Part shown: piece by piece, positions 52,034 through 61,091 of the stretch | Layout of the letters: each line of letters begins with the position of its first letter | Numbering within the stretch: position 1 is the stretch's first letter | Source: Microbulbifer hydrolyticus | GTDB taxonomy: Bacteria; Pseudomonadota; Gammaproteobacteria; Pseudomonadales; Cellvibrionaceae | NCBI RefSeq assembly: GCF_009931115.1 | Contig: NZ_CP047491.1 | Span: 2,369,501 to 2,433,500 of the forward strand | Length of the DNA: 64,000 nt | Direction: 5' to 3' | Notes under the pieces: generated by a model | Database searches by the model: none | What the model was told of the DNA's origin: nothing | What the model saw: the letters and a program-made list of their open reading frames with translations, nothing else | Program-made: the position numbers and the translations under genes

Positions 52034-52900
52034 ATGGGTGAACCACTGCATCGACTGCTGGCGAAAGACGCTGCACTCCCGGTACCCGGCATCTATGACG
52101 GGCTCAGCGCCCGGCTGGTGGAGCTAGCCGGCTTCGAGGCGGCGTTCCTGTCCGGTGCCTGCCTGTCGTTTGCGCGCTTCGGCCGTCCGGATATGGGGCT
52201 AGTCAGTGCCGCCGAAGTAGCGGAAACGGTGGCGGTGATCCGCGAGCGCACCGACCTCCCACTCATCGTGGATATGGATACCGGCTTCGGCAATGCCCTC
52301 AATGTCAGACGCACCGTCACCACCTTCGAACGCGCCGGAGCATCGGCGCTGCAGATGGAAGACCAGCTGATGCCAAAGCGCTGTGGACATATGCAGGGCA
52401 AGCAGGTGATCAGCAGCGGGGAAATGGTGGGCAAAATCCATGCGGCCCTGGACGCGCGGCGCAGTCGCGATACGCTGATCTTTGCGCGCACCGATGCCCT
52501 CGACGTACACGGGTTTGACGACGCCATGGAGCGGGCCGAACGCTACCTGGAAGCCGGCGCCGATGCCATTTTTATCGAGGCCCCGAAAACCGCCGAGCAG
52601 ATGCGGATGATCGGCGCACAATTCGGTCACCGCACGCCGCTCATCCACAACCTGGTAGAGGGCGGTCATTCTCCGGTGCAGACATTGGAGGAGCTCCAGG
52701 CACTGCACTATCGCCTCGCCCTCTTCCCTGCCTCCCTGCTGCACCTGTTTATCCCGACTGCGCAGAACATGCTGGCTGAGTTGCGCCACAGTGGTCACCT
52801 CCAGGCCATGCGCAGCCAGATGATCGACCTCGCCGATGTCAACGGCCTGCTCGGTGCCGACGAACTGTTGGCGGCGAGCAGAGAATACCAATACGAATAA
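52034..52900 (+). CDS. PEP mutase/isocitrate lyase superfamily C-C lyase
   Basis: A 288-residue TIM-barrel protein with the lyase-type signature KRCGHM (about 115, in LQMEDQLMPKRCGHMQGK) and the metal site VDMDTGFGNALNV. Cysteine in KRCGH favours a lyase over PEP mutase. Known relatives cleave 2-methylisocitrate or 2,3-dimethylmalate, or decarboxylate oxaloacetate. In this operon it could split a methyl-branched malate-type acid to pyruvate and a short acid; that is inference. Third-from-last step candidates elsewhere in the island are the CitE-like lyase and HMG-CoA lyase. Confidence 0.85.
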   Translation: MGEPLHRLLAKDAALPVPGIYDGLSARLVELAGFEAAFLSGACLSFARFGRPDMGLVSAAEVAETVAVIRERTDLPLIVDMDTGFGNALNVRRTVTTFERAGASALQMEDQLMPKRCGHMQGKQVISSGEMVGKIHAALDARRSRDTLIFARTDALDVHGFDDAMERAERYLEAGADAIFIEAPKTAEQMRMIGAQFGHRTPLIHNLVEGGHSPVQTLEELQALHYRLALFPASLLHLFIPTAQNMLAELRHSGHLQAMRSQMIDLADVNGLLGADELLAASREYQYE

Positions 52901-52913
52901 ACGGTACCGATTT

Positions 52914-54386
52914 ATGAACCGTGAATATCACTTGCCCGAACTCACCAATTTCATCGACGGGGCCTGTTCCGCACCGACCATCAACCGGGGGCAGTATCTC
53001 TGTGATGCCAACACCGGTGAACCGTTACAGGAACGGCGCAACAGCGACGACACGCAGGTATCCACGGCCCTGGAGGCAGCTGACCGCGTCCATCGCGAAG
53101 GTATCTGGGAGGCCATTCCCGCAGGGGAGCGCGCCACCCTGCTCGAAAATATCGCCGAAGAACTCGGCAGCGAGGAATACGCGGAGACCATCAGCACTGC
53201 CGACAGCCTCACCTCCGGTGCGGTGATCCGCACCACGCGCAAGATGGCGAACATACTGCCCCTGGTGTTTCGCGGCGCGGCCGCTTATCTGCGCCAGGGG
53301 CATCTGGATCGCAAGGTGCCAGGCCCCTGCGGAGCGGTGGAATACCTGCGACGCCCGTGGGGTCCGGCGCTGTTGATCGCGCCCTGGAATGGTCCCACCG
53401 CCATTGCTTCCCACAAGGTGGCAAGTGCGCTGGCCGCCGGCGCTCCATGTATTCTCAAACCCTCCGAATTTACTCCGCACTCGGCCATTATGATGGCGCG
53501 CGCCGCGCAGCGTGCCGGTCTGCCCGACGGCGTGTTCCAGCTGGTTCTCGGCGACCGCAGTGTGGGCGGCAAAATGGTGGAGGACCCGCGCATCAAGGCC
53601 GTCTCCTTTACCGGAGGCCTGGCCGGTGGGCGTGCCATTGCGCGCGCCTGCGCCGATGACTTTATCCCGACGCAGCTGGAGCTTGGCGGCAACAACCAAC
53701 TGGTAGTGCTCGAAGATGCCGACCTGGATAAAGCCGCTACCGGTATTGTGTACGGTCTCACCAACCTCAATGGCCAGTGGTGCCGCGCATTGGGACGCCT
53801 GCTGGTCCACGAATCGGTCAAACACGCGCTGCTGGACAAGGTGCTGAGCCTGTTGTCCGGTTTCCGTCTCGGCCACTCCCTCGACGAATCGAGCGATATG
53901 GGCCCCTTGGTACACCGCGGTCATTTCGAACAGATACTGACAGACATCGAACGTCTGCAGTCGCATGGCGGCCAGCTACTTTCCTCCACCCCACTGCCCG
54001 ACCTGCGCGGCAACTTCGTTGCGCCGACCCTGGTGGACGGCTGCCGACCGGACGACACCCGCGAGGAAATTTTCGGGCCGGTCGCGGCGGTGCACAGTTT
54101 CCGCGACGACAGCGAGGCACTGGCGCTGGCGAATGGCACTGACCTGGGGCTGGCAGGGTATGTGTACAGCGAGAACATAGAGCGGGCCTTCGCGTTTGCC
54201 CGGCGCATGCGCACAGGCGGAGTGAAGATCAACGGCTACAGCCTGCTCAGTATCGGGGAGGGAACGCCCCGCAGTGCCTGGGGGCTGTCGGGACTCGGCG
54301 AGGAAGGGCATGCCCAGTCCATCGAGTTTTTTACCGGGGCGCAAGTGATTGGGGTCTCACCACAGGATCCACTAGGGGGGCGCTGA
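52914..54386 (+). CDS. Aldehyde dehydrogenase family protein
   Basis: A 490-residue NAD(P)-dependent aldehyde dehydrogenase: RPWGPALLIAPWNGP, FTGGLAGGRAIA, general base in TQLELGGNNQ (about 256) and the nucleophile in NGQWCRALGRLLV (about 290). EEIFGPVAAVHSF and GGVKINGYSLL complete the fold. Oxidises an aldehyde or semialdehyde to the acid. The start is the ATG after TTT, which gives a standard N terminus. Last gene of the plus-strand operon; I see no strong terminator behind it. Confidence 0.92.
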   Translation: MNREYHLPELTNFIDGACSAPTINRGQYLCDANTGEPLQERRNSDDTQVSTALEAADRVHREGIWEAIPAGERATLLENIAEELGSEEYAETISTADSLTSGAVIRTTRKMANILPLVFRGAAAYLRQGHLDRKVPGPCGAVEYLRRPWGPALLIAPWNGPTAIASHKVASALAAGAPCILKPSEFTPHSAIMMARAAQRAGLPDGVFQLVLGDRSVGGKMVEDPRIKAVSFTGGLAGGRAIARACADDFIPTQLELGGNNQLVVLEDADLDKAATGIVYGLTNLNGQWCRALGRLLVHESVKHALLDKVLSLLSGFRLGHSLDESSDMGPLVHRGHFEQILTDIERLQSHGGQLLSSTPLPDLRGNFVAPTLVDGCRPDDTREEIFGPVAAVHSFRDDSEALALANGTDLGLAGYVYSENIERAFAFARRMRTGGVKINGYSLLSIGEGTPRSAWGLSGLGEEGHAQSIEFFTGAQVIGVSPQDPLGGR

Positions 54387-54412
54387 CGGCCCCCGCTCTC
54401 AAAGCGCTCGTA

Positions 54413-54445
54413 TTCAATCCACCAGCGCGTTCAATCCACCAGCGC
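54413..54445 (-). repeat. 17-bp tandem duplication covering the end of the DUF2141 gene
   Basis: TTCAATCCACCAGCGC occurs twice (54413-54428, 54430-54445), separated by one G. The right copy contains the last codons and stop of the DUF2141 gene; the left copy lies just after it. Confidence 0.95.
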
Positions 54446-54877
54446 AATGTTTTCCAGCTGTTCCGGCTGTGCGATATCGATCACCGCCTTGGAAAACTTC
54501 GGCGGACCAAAACGCGGCACATGGCCGTTGGACAATCCCACCGGCTCTTTGGGTATACCGACGAAATTGCGATCCATTTTGCCATTGGCATTGTTATCAT
54601 GATGCACGCTGATCGCATACTGGCCGTAAGGCAAGTTCAGATCCACCTCGAGCTTGCCGTCCTTGAGATTTTCAAGCGCCACCTCTTCCGCGAAAAACTT
54701 GGTCTCGCCGAGAAACGTGTCTTTTGAATCGTACACGGCGATATACAGCTTCCCCACCTGGGAATGGATGTTGGATACCGTCAGTTTCACATTGGCGGTC
54801 TCCGTATCAGCGATGGCCCTGCCACAGGTGAAAATTACAAACACACCAAGGCAAAAGCGGAGTAGTGGATTATTCAT
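54431..54877 (-). CDS. DUF2141 family exported protein
   Basis: A 148-residue protein with a signal peptide (to about residue 24) and the DUF2141 pattern: VKLTVSNIHSQVGKLYIAVYDSKDTFLG, LPYGQYAISVHHDNNANGKMDRNFVGIPKEPVGLSN. The DxNxNGKxD stretch could bind calcium. Function unknown; a beta-sandwich carrier-like domain is typical. It lies between the two halves of the island and may not belong to the pathway. Confidence 0.88.
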   Translation of the reverse strand: MNNPLLRFCLGVFVIFTCGRAIADTETANVKLTVSNIHSQVGKLYIAVYDSKDTFLGETKFFAEEVALENLKDGKLEVDLNLPYGQYAISVHHDNNANGKMDRNFVGIPKEPVGLSNGHVPRFGPPKFSKAVIDIAQPEQLENIALVD

Positions 54878-54939
54878 CGGTCAGCTCTCCTAAAAAACCG
54901 GAAACATTCCGGCACAGTTGATACGTGTATTCGACATAC

Positions 54940-55857
54940 TCAGATGACTTCAGCTCCTTTCTCCAGCTGCAACCGGCGCCACGCATCTGCACGACCACCA
55001 GCAGTGGTGTCCAGCATGCCGCCGACCAGTTGACCCGCTGCCATCAATAGGGGCAGATCAATCCCGGTATCAAAGCCCATCTGCTCCAGCAGCATCACCA
55101 CATCTTCACTGGCCACATTTCCAGTAGCGCCCGGCGCGAACGGGCAGCCGCCTATTCCCCCCACCGAACTGTCAAATTTGCGGATTCCCGTTTCGAGCGC
55201 GGCGTAAACATTTGCCAGCCCAAACGCACGGGTATCGTGAAAATGGCAGGCGAGGCGCTCGGTGCTGTACTCCCGCGCCAACGCACCCATCAAATTCCCA
55301 ACCGCCATCGGCGTAGCCGCGCCGATGGTATCGGCGATGTTCACGTCCTGCGCGCCCATGGCGAACAGTCGGCCGGCAAGATCCAGCACCCTGCCCGGCT
55401 CGGTGGCGCCTTCGAACGGACAGTGCCAGGCCACGGCAATGCAGGTCACCACACGCACCCCATCCAATCGGGCCGCCGCGCAGATTTCGCGCGCCTGCGC
55501 CAGTGATTCCTCCACCGACATACGCACGTTGCGCTGATTCATCGTCTCGCTGGCGCACACCACCAGCACCACCGTCGTGGCACCGGCGCTGCGCGCCAGC
55601 TGATAGCCCTTGAGGTTCGGGACCAATACCTGGAAATCGATCCCCGCATCTACCGGCAGACCTGCCAGCACCGCATCGGTGCCAGCCATGGCCGGCACTG
55701 CCTTCGGGGATACAAAGGCCCCCGCTTCCACCGAGCGGACACCGGCGTTGATGAGCGCCTGAATCAACTGCACTCTCTGCGTCACCGTAAGCACCCTGGG
55801 CTGATTCTGCAAACCGTCCCTTGGGCCCACATCATTGATCAGTACTTTTTCCCGCAT
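54940..55857 (-). CDS. Hydroxymethylglutaryl-CoA lyase family protein
   Basis: A 305-residue TIM-barrel lyase with the HMG-CoA lyase signature GGIGGCPFAPGATGNVASED (about 240), metal ligands in VLINDVGPRDGLQNQ and HFHDTRAFGLAN. It cleaves 3-hydroxy-3-methylglutaryl-CoA to acetyl-CoA and acetoacetate, or a related 3-hydroxy-3-methyl acyl-CoA. The ATG with AGGGGA eight bases upstream fixes the start. It follows a CoA-transferase gene by 19 bp; the pair would activate and then cleave a branched dicarboxylate. Confidence 0.93.
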   Translation of the reverse strand: MREKVLINDVGPRDGLQNQPRVLTVTQRVQLIQALINAGVRSVEAGAFVSPKAVPAMAGTDAVLAGLPVDAGIDFQVLVPNLKGYQLARSAGATTVVLVVCASETMNQRNVRMSVEESLAQAREICAAARLDGVRVVTCIAVAWHCPFEGATEPGRVLDLAGRLFAMGAQDVNIADTIGAATPMAVGNLMGALAREYSTERLACHFHDTRAFGLANVYAALETGIRKFDSSVGGIGGCPFAPGATGNVASEDVVMLLEQMGFDTGIDLPLLMAAGQLVGGMLDTTAGGRADAWRRLQLEKGAEVI

Positions 55858-55876
55858 GACGTTTTCCCCTGTCACT

Positions 55877-57076
55877 TTACGCGGCGTCGCCGCTCTCCTT
55901 GAGCGCCTCGATATCGGTCTGGGCATAACCACACAGTTCGCTGAGGATCTGGTCGGTGTGCTGACCGATATGGGGCGCCGGCGAAAACGAGTCTTCATGC
56001 GTGCGCGACAGCTTGATCGGGTTGCCCGGTGCCTTGGTGGTTTTGCCATTAGGGTGAGCGATGTCCACCACCATATTGCGATGCAGTACCTGCGAATCGC
56101 TGAGGGCCCGCTCCAGATTGTTGATCGGCGCACAGGGAATCCGCTGCGCCTCGAGCTGCGCGAGCCAGGCGTCTGTCGTATCGGTGGCAAACACTTGCGC
56201 GAGCTTTGCGTCGATAAAATCCTTGTCCGCAAAGCGTCCGGGCTGCCCGTCGTATTTCGGGTCATCGAACTCGGGAACCTTCACCACCGGCTTCAGGTTC
56301 TGCCAGAAATTGTCGGTAATCACCGCGATGATGATGAACCCATCGGCAGTCGCGTAGCTGTTGTAGGGCACGTGCACGAAGTGTGCATTGCCGATGGGAT
56401 ACGGATTCTTGCCACTGAGGAAGAACATGGTGGCCATGTAGTTCAGCATGGAGACCTGACAATCCACCATGGAAATATCCACGTGCTGACCGCGACCGCT
56501 GCTGGCGCGCTCGGCAACGGCGGCGAGAATCCCCATAACCGCAAACATGCCACCACCGAGGTCGCCAATCGGAATACCTGCGCGCACCGGGTTGGCCGGA
56601 TCGTCACCGGTAATCGACATACCGCCGCCATAGGCCTGGGCGACCTGGTCGAATGCCGGGCGCATGGCACCGGGGCCATCGGAACCGAAGCCGGACACAC
56701 AGCAGGTGATGATGCGCGGGTTGATGTTACTCAGGGTGTCGTAATCGATGCCCAGCCGCTCCGGCACACCGGGACCAAAATTGCTGATCACCACATCCGC
56801 CTGCTTTACCAGATCGTAAAATACCTGGCGGCCGCGCTCACTTTTGAGGTTCAGTGCCACACTGCGCTTGTTGCGATTCAGCGTCAGGTAGTAAGCGCCA
56901 AAGCCGTCAATCGAATTTTCAGGGTCGTTGGCGAGCAGCTTGCGCGTGCCCTCCCCCGCCAGGGGCTCCACCTTGATCACATCCGCACCCAGGTCGGCGA
57001 GTATCATCGCGCCGTAGGGCCCGGACAGCATATGAGTCAGATCCAGTATTCGAATACCGCGCAGAGCCTTGTTCAT
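55877..57076 (-). CDS. Class III (CaiB/BaiF) CoA-transferase, third copy
   Basis: A 399-residue family III CoA-transferase: GIRILDLTHMLSGPYGAMILADLGADVIKVEPLAGEGTR, catalytic Asp in RPAFDQVAQAYGG (about 143), GQHVDISMVDCQ. The start is set by AAGGAG six bases before the ATG; a TTG five codons earlier coincides with that ribosome site. It is the first gene of a two-gene unit with the HMG-CoA-lyase-like gene, and a half operator lies about 45 bases upstream. Confidence 0.92.
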   Translation of the reverse strand: MNKALRGIRILDLTHMLSGPYGAMILADLGADVIKVEPLAGEGTRKLLANDPENSIDGFGAYYLTLNRNKRSVALNLKSERGRQVFYDLVKQADVVISNFGPGVPERLGIDYDTLSNINPRIITCCVSGFGSDGPGAMRPAFDQVAQAYGGGMSITGDDPANPVRAGIPIGDLGGGMFAVMGILAAVAERASSGRGQHVDISMVDCQVSMLNYMATMFFLSGKNPYPIGNAHFVHVPYNSYATADGFIIIAVITDNFWQNLKPVVKVPEFDDPKYDGQPGRFADKDFIDAKLAQVFATDTTDAWLAQLEAQRIPCAPINNLERALSDSQVLHRNMVVDIAHPNGKTTKAPGNPIKLSRTHEDSFSPAPHIGQHTDQILSELCGYAQTDIEALKESGDAA

Positions 57077-57119
57077 TGGCCGCTCCTTCAAAATCAGCTA
57101 TCGGGTGACAAATGGCCTA

Positions 57120-57139
57120 TTGTTATAATATTAATCCTT
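57120..57139. promoter_or_regulatory. Half-site of the island operator upstream of the third CoA-transferase
   Basis: TTGTTATA-ATAT-TAATCCTT: the left arm is identical to the perfect site at 42887, the right arm is poor. Position (about 45 bases upstream of the start) fits a promoter element. Confidence 0.45.
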
Positions 57140-57201
57140 TATCAGCGCTAGTGGTAGCTCTTAGCAACTGTTGCCGACCGATAAATTGGGGCGCCAAAAA
57201 T

Positions 57202-57234
57202 AAAAAACCTGTGGCAGCACTGACTACCACAGGT
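57202..57234 (-). terminator. Rho-independent terminator after the membrane-protein gene
   Basis: The stem ACCTGTGG/CCACAGGT (57207-57214 with 57227-57234) is followed on the minus strand by TTTTTTA. Its left arm and loop start (CCTGTGGCAGCAC) are identical to those of the terminator at 61228. Confidence 0.85.
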
Positions 57235-57257
57235 CATAGCGATGATCGCACCAAAAA

Positions 57258-58226
57258 TCAGATGGACTTGCCGGTCTCAGGATTCACCGGTGTCTTCCAG
57301 AACACATACATGAGGGCGAAATAGCCGACAAGAATCGCCGTTGCCGTCACTGGAAATTCGAGATAGAACACCCAGGGCTCCCGGAACAACTCCCACAATA
57401 CCATCTGCTCTGGCAGGTACCAGAAGACACCACCCACGGCGATGGCGTAGCGAATTGCGAGGCCCGCCTCTTTCTGCTTGAACTGTTTGCCAATAATAAT
57501 TGCAGACCAGATGGCAACTGCTGCAAAGGCGACATAGTTGCCGACATGATGCAGGCCGAGAATCCGCTCGTCGTTCACCACCAGCATCAGCGTGTACATA
57601 AACCAGTTGACGAAGAACAGCTCGGCCGCGGCCACCCGCGCATACTGCGGCTTGTAGCCCGCAGTGGGCTTGCCCGGCCGCAGGCCAAACAGTTTTCGCA
57701 CCCACAGAATCAGGCGACAGCGCACATCCTTGTTCATTCCCATATAGATCATGAGCATGAAACAGAACAGTGTACTGCTCTGAAGAAAGACGTGCGCACC
57801 CATGAAGTACGGGCGCGGGATCGACTGATCACCAGCAAACAACGCAGCGAGATCTTCCTTCAACAGGTACTGGGATCCCGAGTCCGTCATGGCCAGGGCA
57901 AAATTGTTTTCTCCACCGATAAAGTGCAGGTACATTTCGAACCAGAATACCCAGATCAGAGATCCGCCCACAAAGCCCATCCAGGTGCCACGCACCTCAT
58001 TCTGGTCCAGCCCCTTCCACACCAGCGCCAACCCCAGCAGGCCAACCACAAAGGCGACAGCATAAGAGACGGCCATTGGAATCCCGGCATAGATGAGGGT
58101 TACCAGGTAAATGTGGGCAATCATTTTTTCCAGCACGATCCAGGTAAGAGCCAAGAGCCCAAGGTAGGGCGCACCGTATATTCGGGACTTTGCGCTGGAC
58201 GGAGTATCAATTGCGGCGACAGTCAT
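57258..58226 (-). CDS. Multi-spanning membrane protein of unknown function
   Basis: A 322-residue protein with about eight hydrophobic spans (LLALTWIVLEKMIAHIYLVTLIYAGIPMAVSYAVAFVVGLLGLALVW; LIWVFWFEMYLHFIGG; AHVFLQSSTLFCFMLMIY; ELFFVNWFMYTLMLVV; LGLHHVGNYVAFAAVAIWSAIIIG). Several histidines lie in or beside spans (IAHIY, YLHF, GAHVF, LHHVGN), so metal or heme binding is conceivable but unproven. I do not recognise a family. It lies directly downstream of TonB receptor 1 on the same strand, with its own terminator, and may work with the receptor. Confidence 0.65.
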   Translation of the reverse strand: MTVAAIDTPSSAKSRIYGAPYLGLLALTWIVLEKMIAHIYLVTLIYAGIPMAVSYAVAFVVGLLGLALVWKGLDQNEVRGTWMGFVGGSLIWVFWFEMYLHFIGGENNFALAMTDSGSQYLLKEDLAALFAGDQSIPRPYFMGAHVFLQSSTLFCFMLMIYMGMNKDVRCRLILWVRKLFGLRPGKPTAGYKPQYARVAAAELFFVNWFMYTLMLVVNDERILGLHHVGNYVAFAAVAIWSAIIIGKQFKQKEAGLAIRYAIAVGGVFWYLPEQMVLWELFREPWVFYLEFPVTATAILVGYFALMYVFWKTPVNPETGKSI

Positions 58227-58337
58227 TGCAGCTACCTCTTATTATTACTGCTGATTTTTTACTGCGGTTGGATTTATTTCAGGAACACCATGCAGGTAAA
58301 TATCTGTCATGAAAGCTACCCGTCTTTGTATCGCTTA

Positions 58338-58366
58338 AATGCCCGCGACACAAGGTCGCGGGCATT
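58338..58366 (-). terminator. Hairpin terminator after TonB-dependent receptor 1
   Basis: AATGCCCGCGAC-ACAAG-GTCGCGGGCATT is a perfect 12-bp stem, 11 bases after the receptor stop. The following T-run is short (ATTTAAG), so some read-through to the membrane-protein gene is possible. Confidence 0.75.
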
Positions 58367-58376
58367 CCTTTCAAGA

Positions 58377-60986
58377 TCAGAACTTGTAGCTTACACGTAA
58401 GCCTGCTGTGCGAGGCTCCGGCAGAATAAGCTCGATCGTCTGAGGCGTTGTCGCACCACCCGGAAGGAATCCGTAATCGACGTTATTCAGTCCGAATTTA
58501 ACCTTGTCGTCATCCAGCAGGTTGTTCACGTAGAACACCAGGTCCAGACTGTCGAAGCTCACACCGCCCTGGAAGTCCATCAGCCAGTAGGCTGGCAGCC
58601 AGGCATTGTTGCCCCGATCCAGATAGCGCTCTGATTCGTAGGTTCCCACCAGCTCGGTGAAGTAACCCGCACCGTTGGCAAACTCACCATCGTAACGAAT
58701 GGACAATAGGCCAGCGTGCTTGGCGGAATTCAGGAACTGGGTACCGGAATAGTCCCCGTCCGCTGTCTGGGTCCACAACTTATCGAGAGTGCCCGCCCTG
58801 CCATGTTCCGCAATGGTAAAGTCGACAACTTCAGTGTCACTCAATACATAGTTGGCGACAAAGGTCCAATTCGCAGATGGACGATATATCGCGCTCAGCT
58901 CCATCCCCCGCAGTTCACTTTCACCCGCGTTGGCGACTGCAGCGTTACTCATGCCACTCTGCGGATCTGTAACAAAGTGGGAGATCTGCTGATTGGTGTA
59001 GTCGTACAGGTAGGCAGCACCATTCAGCTGCAGACGATTACTCAGGAGGTTGCTCTTGAAGCCAGCCTCGTACACCGAAAGCTCTTCCGGCTCGTATTCG
59101 CCAACGGAAATATCGCCATTGCCATCCGCTGTGGACATGCCACCAGGTTTGAAGCCTTCCGAATAGGAGGCGTATACCATCAGGCTGTCCATCGCCTGCC
59201 AGTCGAGGCCCACCCGCGGCACAAACGCGCTGTCTGTACGCGAATAGGTCTGGGCTTCGGGTTCTGTTGGCATGAATGTGACCGGATCAAGTACCGGCAC
59301 ACCCATTAAACCGTTGAATTGTGTGCTCAGCGGGATACTGCCGTACTTGATATCTTCCTCGAGATAGCGACCCTCGGCAGTCAAACGCCAGTTGTCCGTA
59401 AAGTTGTAATTGAGCGAGAAAGCCACAGAAACATGGTCAGTGTCGCGGCTCATGGGAATCGGCAGCGGCACAGGTGTTGTACGGTGATCCACCAGACCGA
59501 AACCGCCCATCCACTGATCCAGGTAAGCATCCCAGAATTCCTTGCTGACACCATCCCGCAGCCACCACTGCTGGTTCATCACCGTGTCCATGGACTCCGC
59601 CCAGTAGAGGGCACTCGCAAGCCAGTCCACTTTGCCGGCGGTACCGGTCAAACGGAATTCCTGACTGAGCTGCTCGACGTCAAAGCTGGTATCACTGTTG
59701 GAGTTCACACCGTACTGGGTGTATTCACCCGGAAACCCTGGGGGAACAAACATACCCGAGCCCGGGCCAAGTGATTCAACAGTGAAATTGGTGCGGTCAA
59801 AATCCGACTGGGTGCGGGAATCATTGTAGTTGACCCCTGTCAGCGACAGGAATTCAAACGCATCGGCTTTGTAATTCAACTCCAGTGAAGCGCGCGCACC
59901 GCGCACCTCGGTACCGGGAAAATCCTTACCGGTCAGCGGATTGGGTGAAAGGTCAATTTCACTTTCGTCTGCGCTCCCCAATTCCCCAACAAGAACTGCA
60001 CCGCAGGCTGGCGTGCCCGGCGCGCTTACCATGTACTGATAGGCAGCAGTGGTAGCACAATCTGCAGCTGTGGTGCCGGTACCCGCTATCGCGCGCTTCT
60101 CGGCATTGGGACTTACGGAGCCCAGCAACGTGAAATCGTAGGGTGATGACCCGGTGTGCAGAATCGCCTGGCGCTGGACATTGGGACGCTGGGAATATTC
60201 AGCCTCGCTATATTCACCACGCATGTAGGCTGAGAACTTTTCCGTGGGCGTCCAGTTGACTGCGACCGCCACGCCGTCGGAATCGATTGTTCCCAAATCG
60301 CCCCCCGTGTTCGGGTTCTGGTAGTAGCCGTCAAATTCGGTCCTCGCCAGATTCAGTGACGCCGCGAGCACCCCCGGAACAATCGGCATGCTCCCACCCG
60401 CCTGCAACTTATTGTAACCGTGCTCGGTTAGGTCCATCGCCACACGGCTTTCCGCGGTATCACCCGGCCGCTTGGTGACATAATTCACCGCACCGGAAAA
60501 GGCGGAACGGCCATACACGGCACTCTGCGGCCCTTTGACGACTTCCACCCGCTCCAGATCAAACAGATCCAGATTGGGGCCGTTGCCGCTACCACCGGTA
60601 GTCAATGACTCGGAAGACACGTCCACACCATCAATCAACAGCGCCACATTGGAGCGCCCTCGTGTGTTCGAAAGGCCGCGCAGGGAAATACGCGTATCAT
60701 TCGGCATCAGCCCGGTTTCAAAATCCAGGCCCGGGGTATAACGCGCGACGCCTTCCAGTCCAGCAATACCCTTTTCCTCAAGCTGTACCGAGGTAAGCAC
60801 ATCGACGGCCACCGGCACCGTCTGCAGCGACTCCTCGCGCTTGCGCGCGGTGACCATCACTTCCTCAATGGCAAAGTCGCCACCCCGCAAAGCATGGACT
60901 TCGCGATTATGTTCACTTTGTGCCACAGCGCCCTGCACAGATACCACGGCAGCGACGGCGATAGAAATTTGGTTTCGATTGAACAT
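58377..60986 (-). CDS. TonB-dependent outer-membrane receptor 1
   Basis: An 869-residue receptor. Signal peptide MFNRNQISIAVAAVVSVQGAVAQ, TonB box region EEVMVTARKREESLQTVPVAV, plug domain (GVARYTPGLDFETG...RISLRGLSNTRGRSNVALLIDGVDVSSE; VEVVKGPQSAVYGRSAFSGAVNYVTKRP) and a 22-strand barrel ending in GLRVSYKF. This IroN/FecA-like 'pesticin/ferripyochelin-like' class imports siderophores or carbon substrates using TonB energy. In the island it probably admits the pathway substrate. GGAGG lies before the ATG; a hairpin follows the stop. It is a close paralogue of receptor 2. Confidence 0.95.
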   Translation of the reverse strand: MFNRNQISIAVAAVVSVQGAVAQSEHNREVHALRGGDFAIEEVMVTARKREESLQTVPVAVDVLTSVQLEEKGIAGLEGVARYTPGLDFETGLMPNDTRISLRGLSNTRGRSNVALLIDGVDVSSESLTTGGSGNGPNLDLFDLERVEVVKGPQSAVYGRSAFSGAVNYVTKRPGDTAESRVAMDLTEHGYNKLQAGGSMPIVPGVLAASLNLARTEFDGYYQNPNTGGDLGTIDSDGVAVAVNWTPTEKFSAYMRGEYSEAEYSQRPNVQRQAILHTGSSPYDFTLLGSVSPNAEKRAIAGTGTTAADCATTAAYQYMVSAPGTPACGAVLVGELGSADESEIDLSPNPLTGKDFPGTEVRGARASLELNYKADAFEFLSLTGVNYNDSRTQSDFDRTNFTVESLGPGSGMFVPPGFPGEYTQYGVNSNSDTSFDVEQLSQEFRLTGTAGKVDWLASALYWAESMDTVMNQQWWLRDGVSKEFWDAYLDQWMGGFGLVDHRTTPVPLPIPMSRDTDHVSVAFSLNYNFTDNWRLTAEGRYLEEDIKYGSIPLSTQFNGLMGVPVLDPVTFMPTEPEAQTYSRTDSAFVPRVGLDWQAMDSLMVYASYSEGFKPGGMSTADGNGDISVGEYEPEELSVYEAGFKSNLLSNRLQLNGAAYLYDYTNQQISHFVTDPQSGMSNAAVANAGESELRGMELSAIYRPSANWTFVANYVLSDTEVVDFTIAEHGRAGTLDKLWTQTADGDYSGTQFLNSAKHAGLLSIRYDGEFANGAGYFTELVGTYESERYLDRGNNAWLPAYWLMDFQGGVSFDSLDLVFYVNNLLDDDKVKFGLNNVDYGFLPGGATTPQTIELILPEPRTAGLRVSYKF

Positions 60987-61091
60987 GGCCCCTCCGATTA
61001 TTATTTTTCAGTCGCAGCGGTTGCTTTAGAAAAAAACTGCTGCTGTGTATCTGCCACATATGGACCATCATGCGGCACCACAAAAGATACT

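Noticed and set aside
55835..57151. A 438-codon plus-strand frame opposite the third CoA-transferase
   Set aside because: It is antisense to a gene with an intact catalytic Asp and good ribosome site; the translation is low-complexity in character without motifs.
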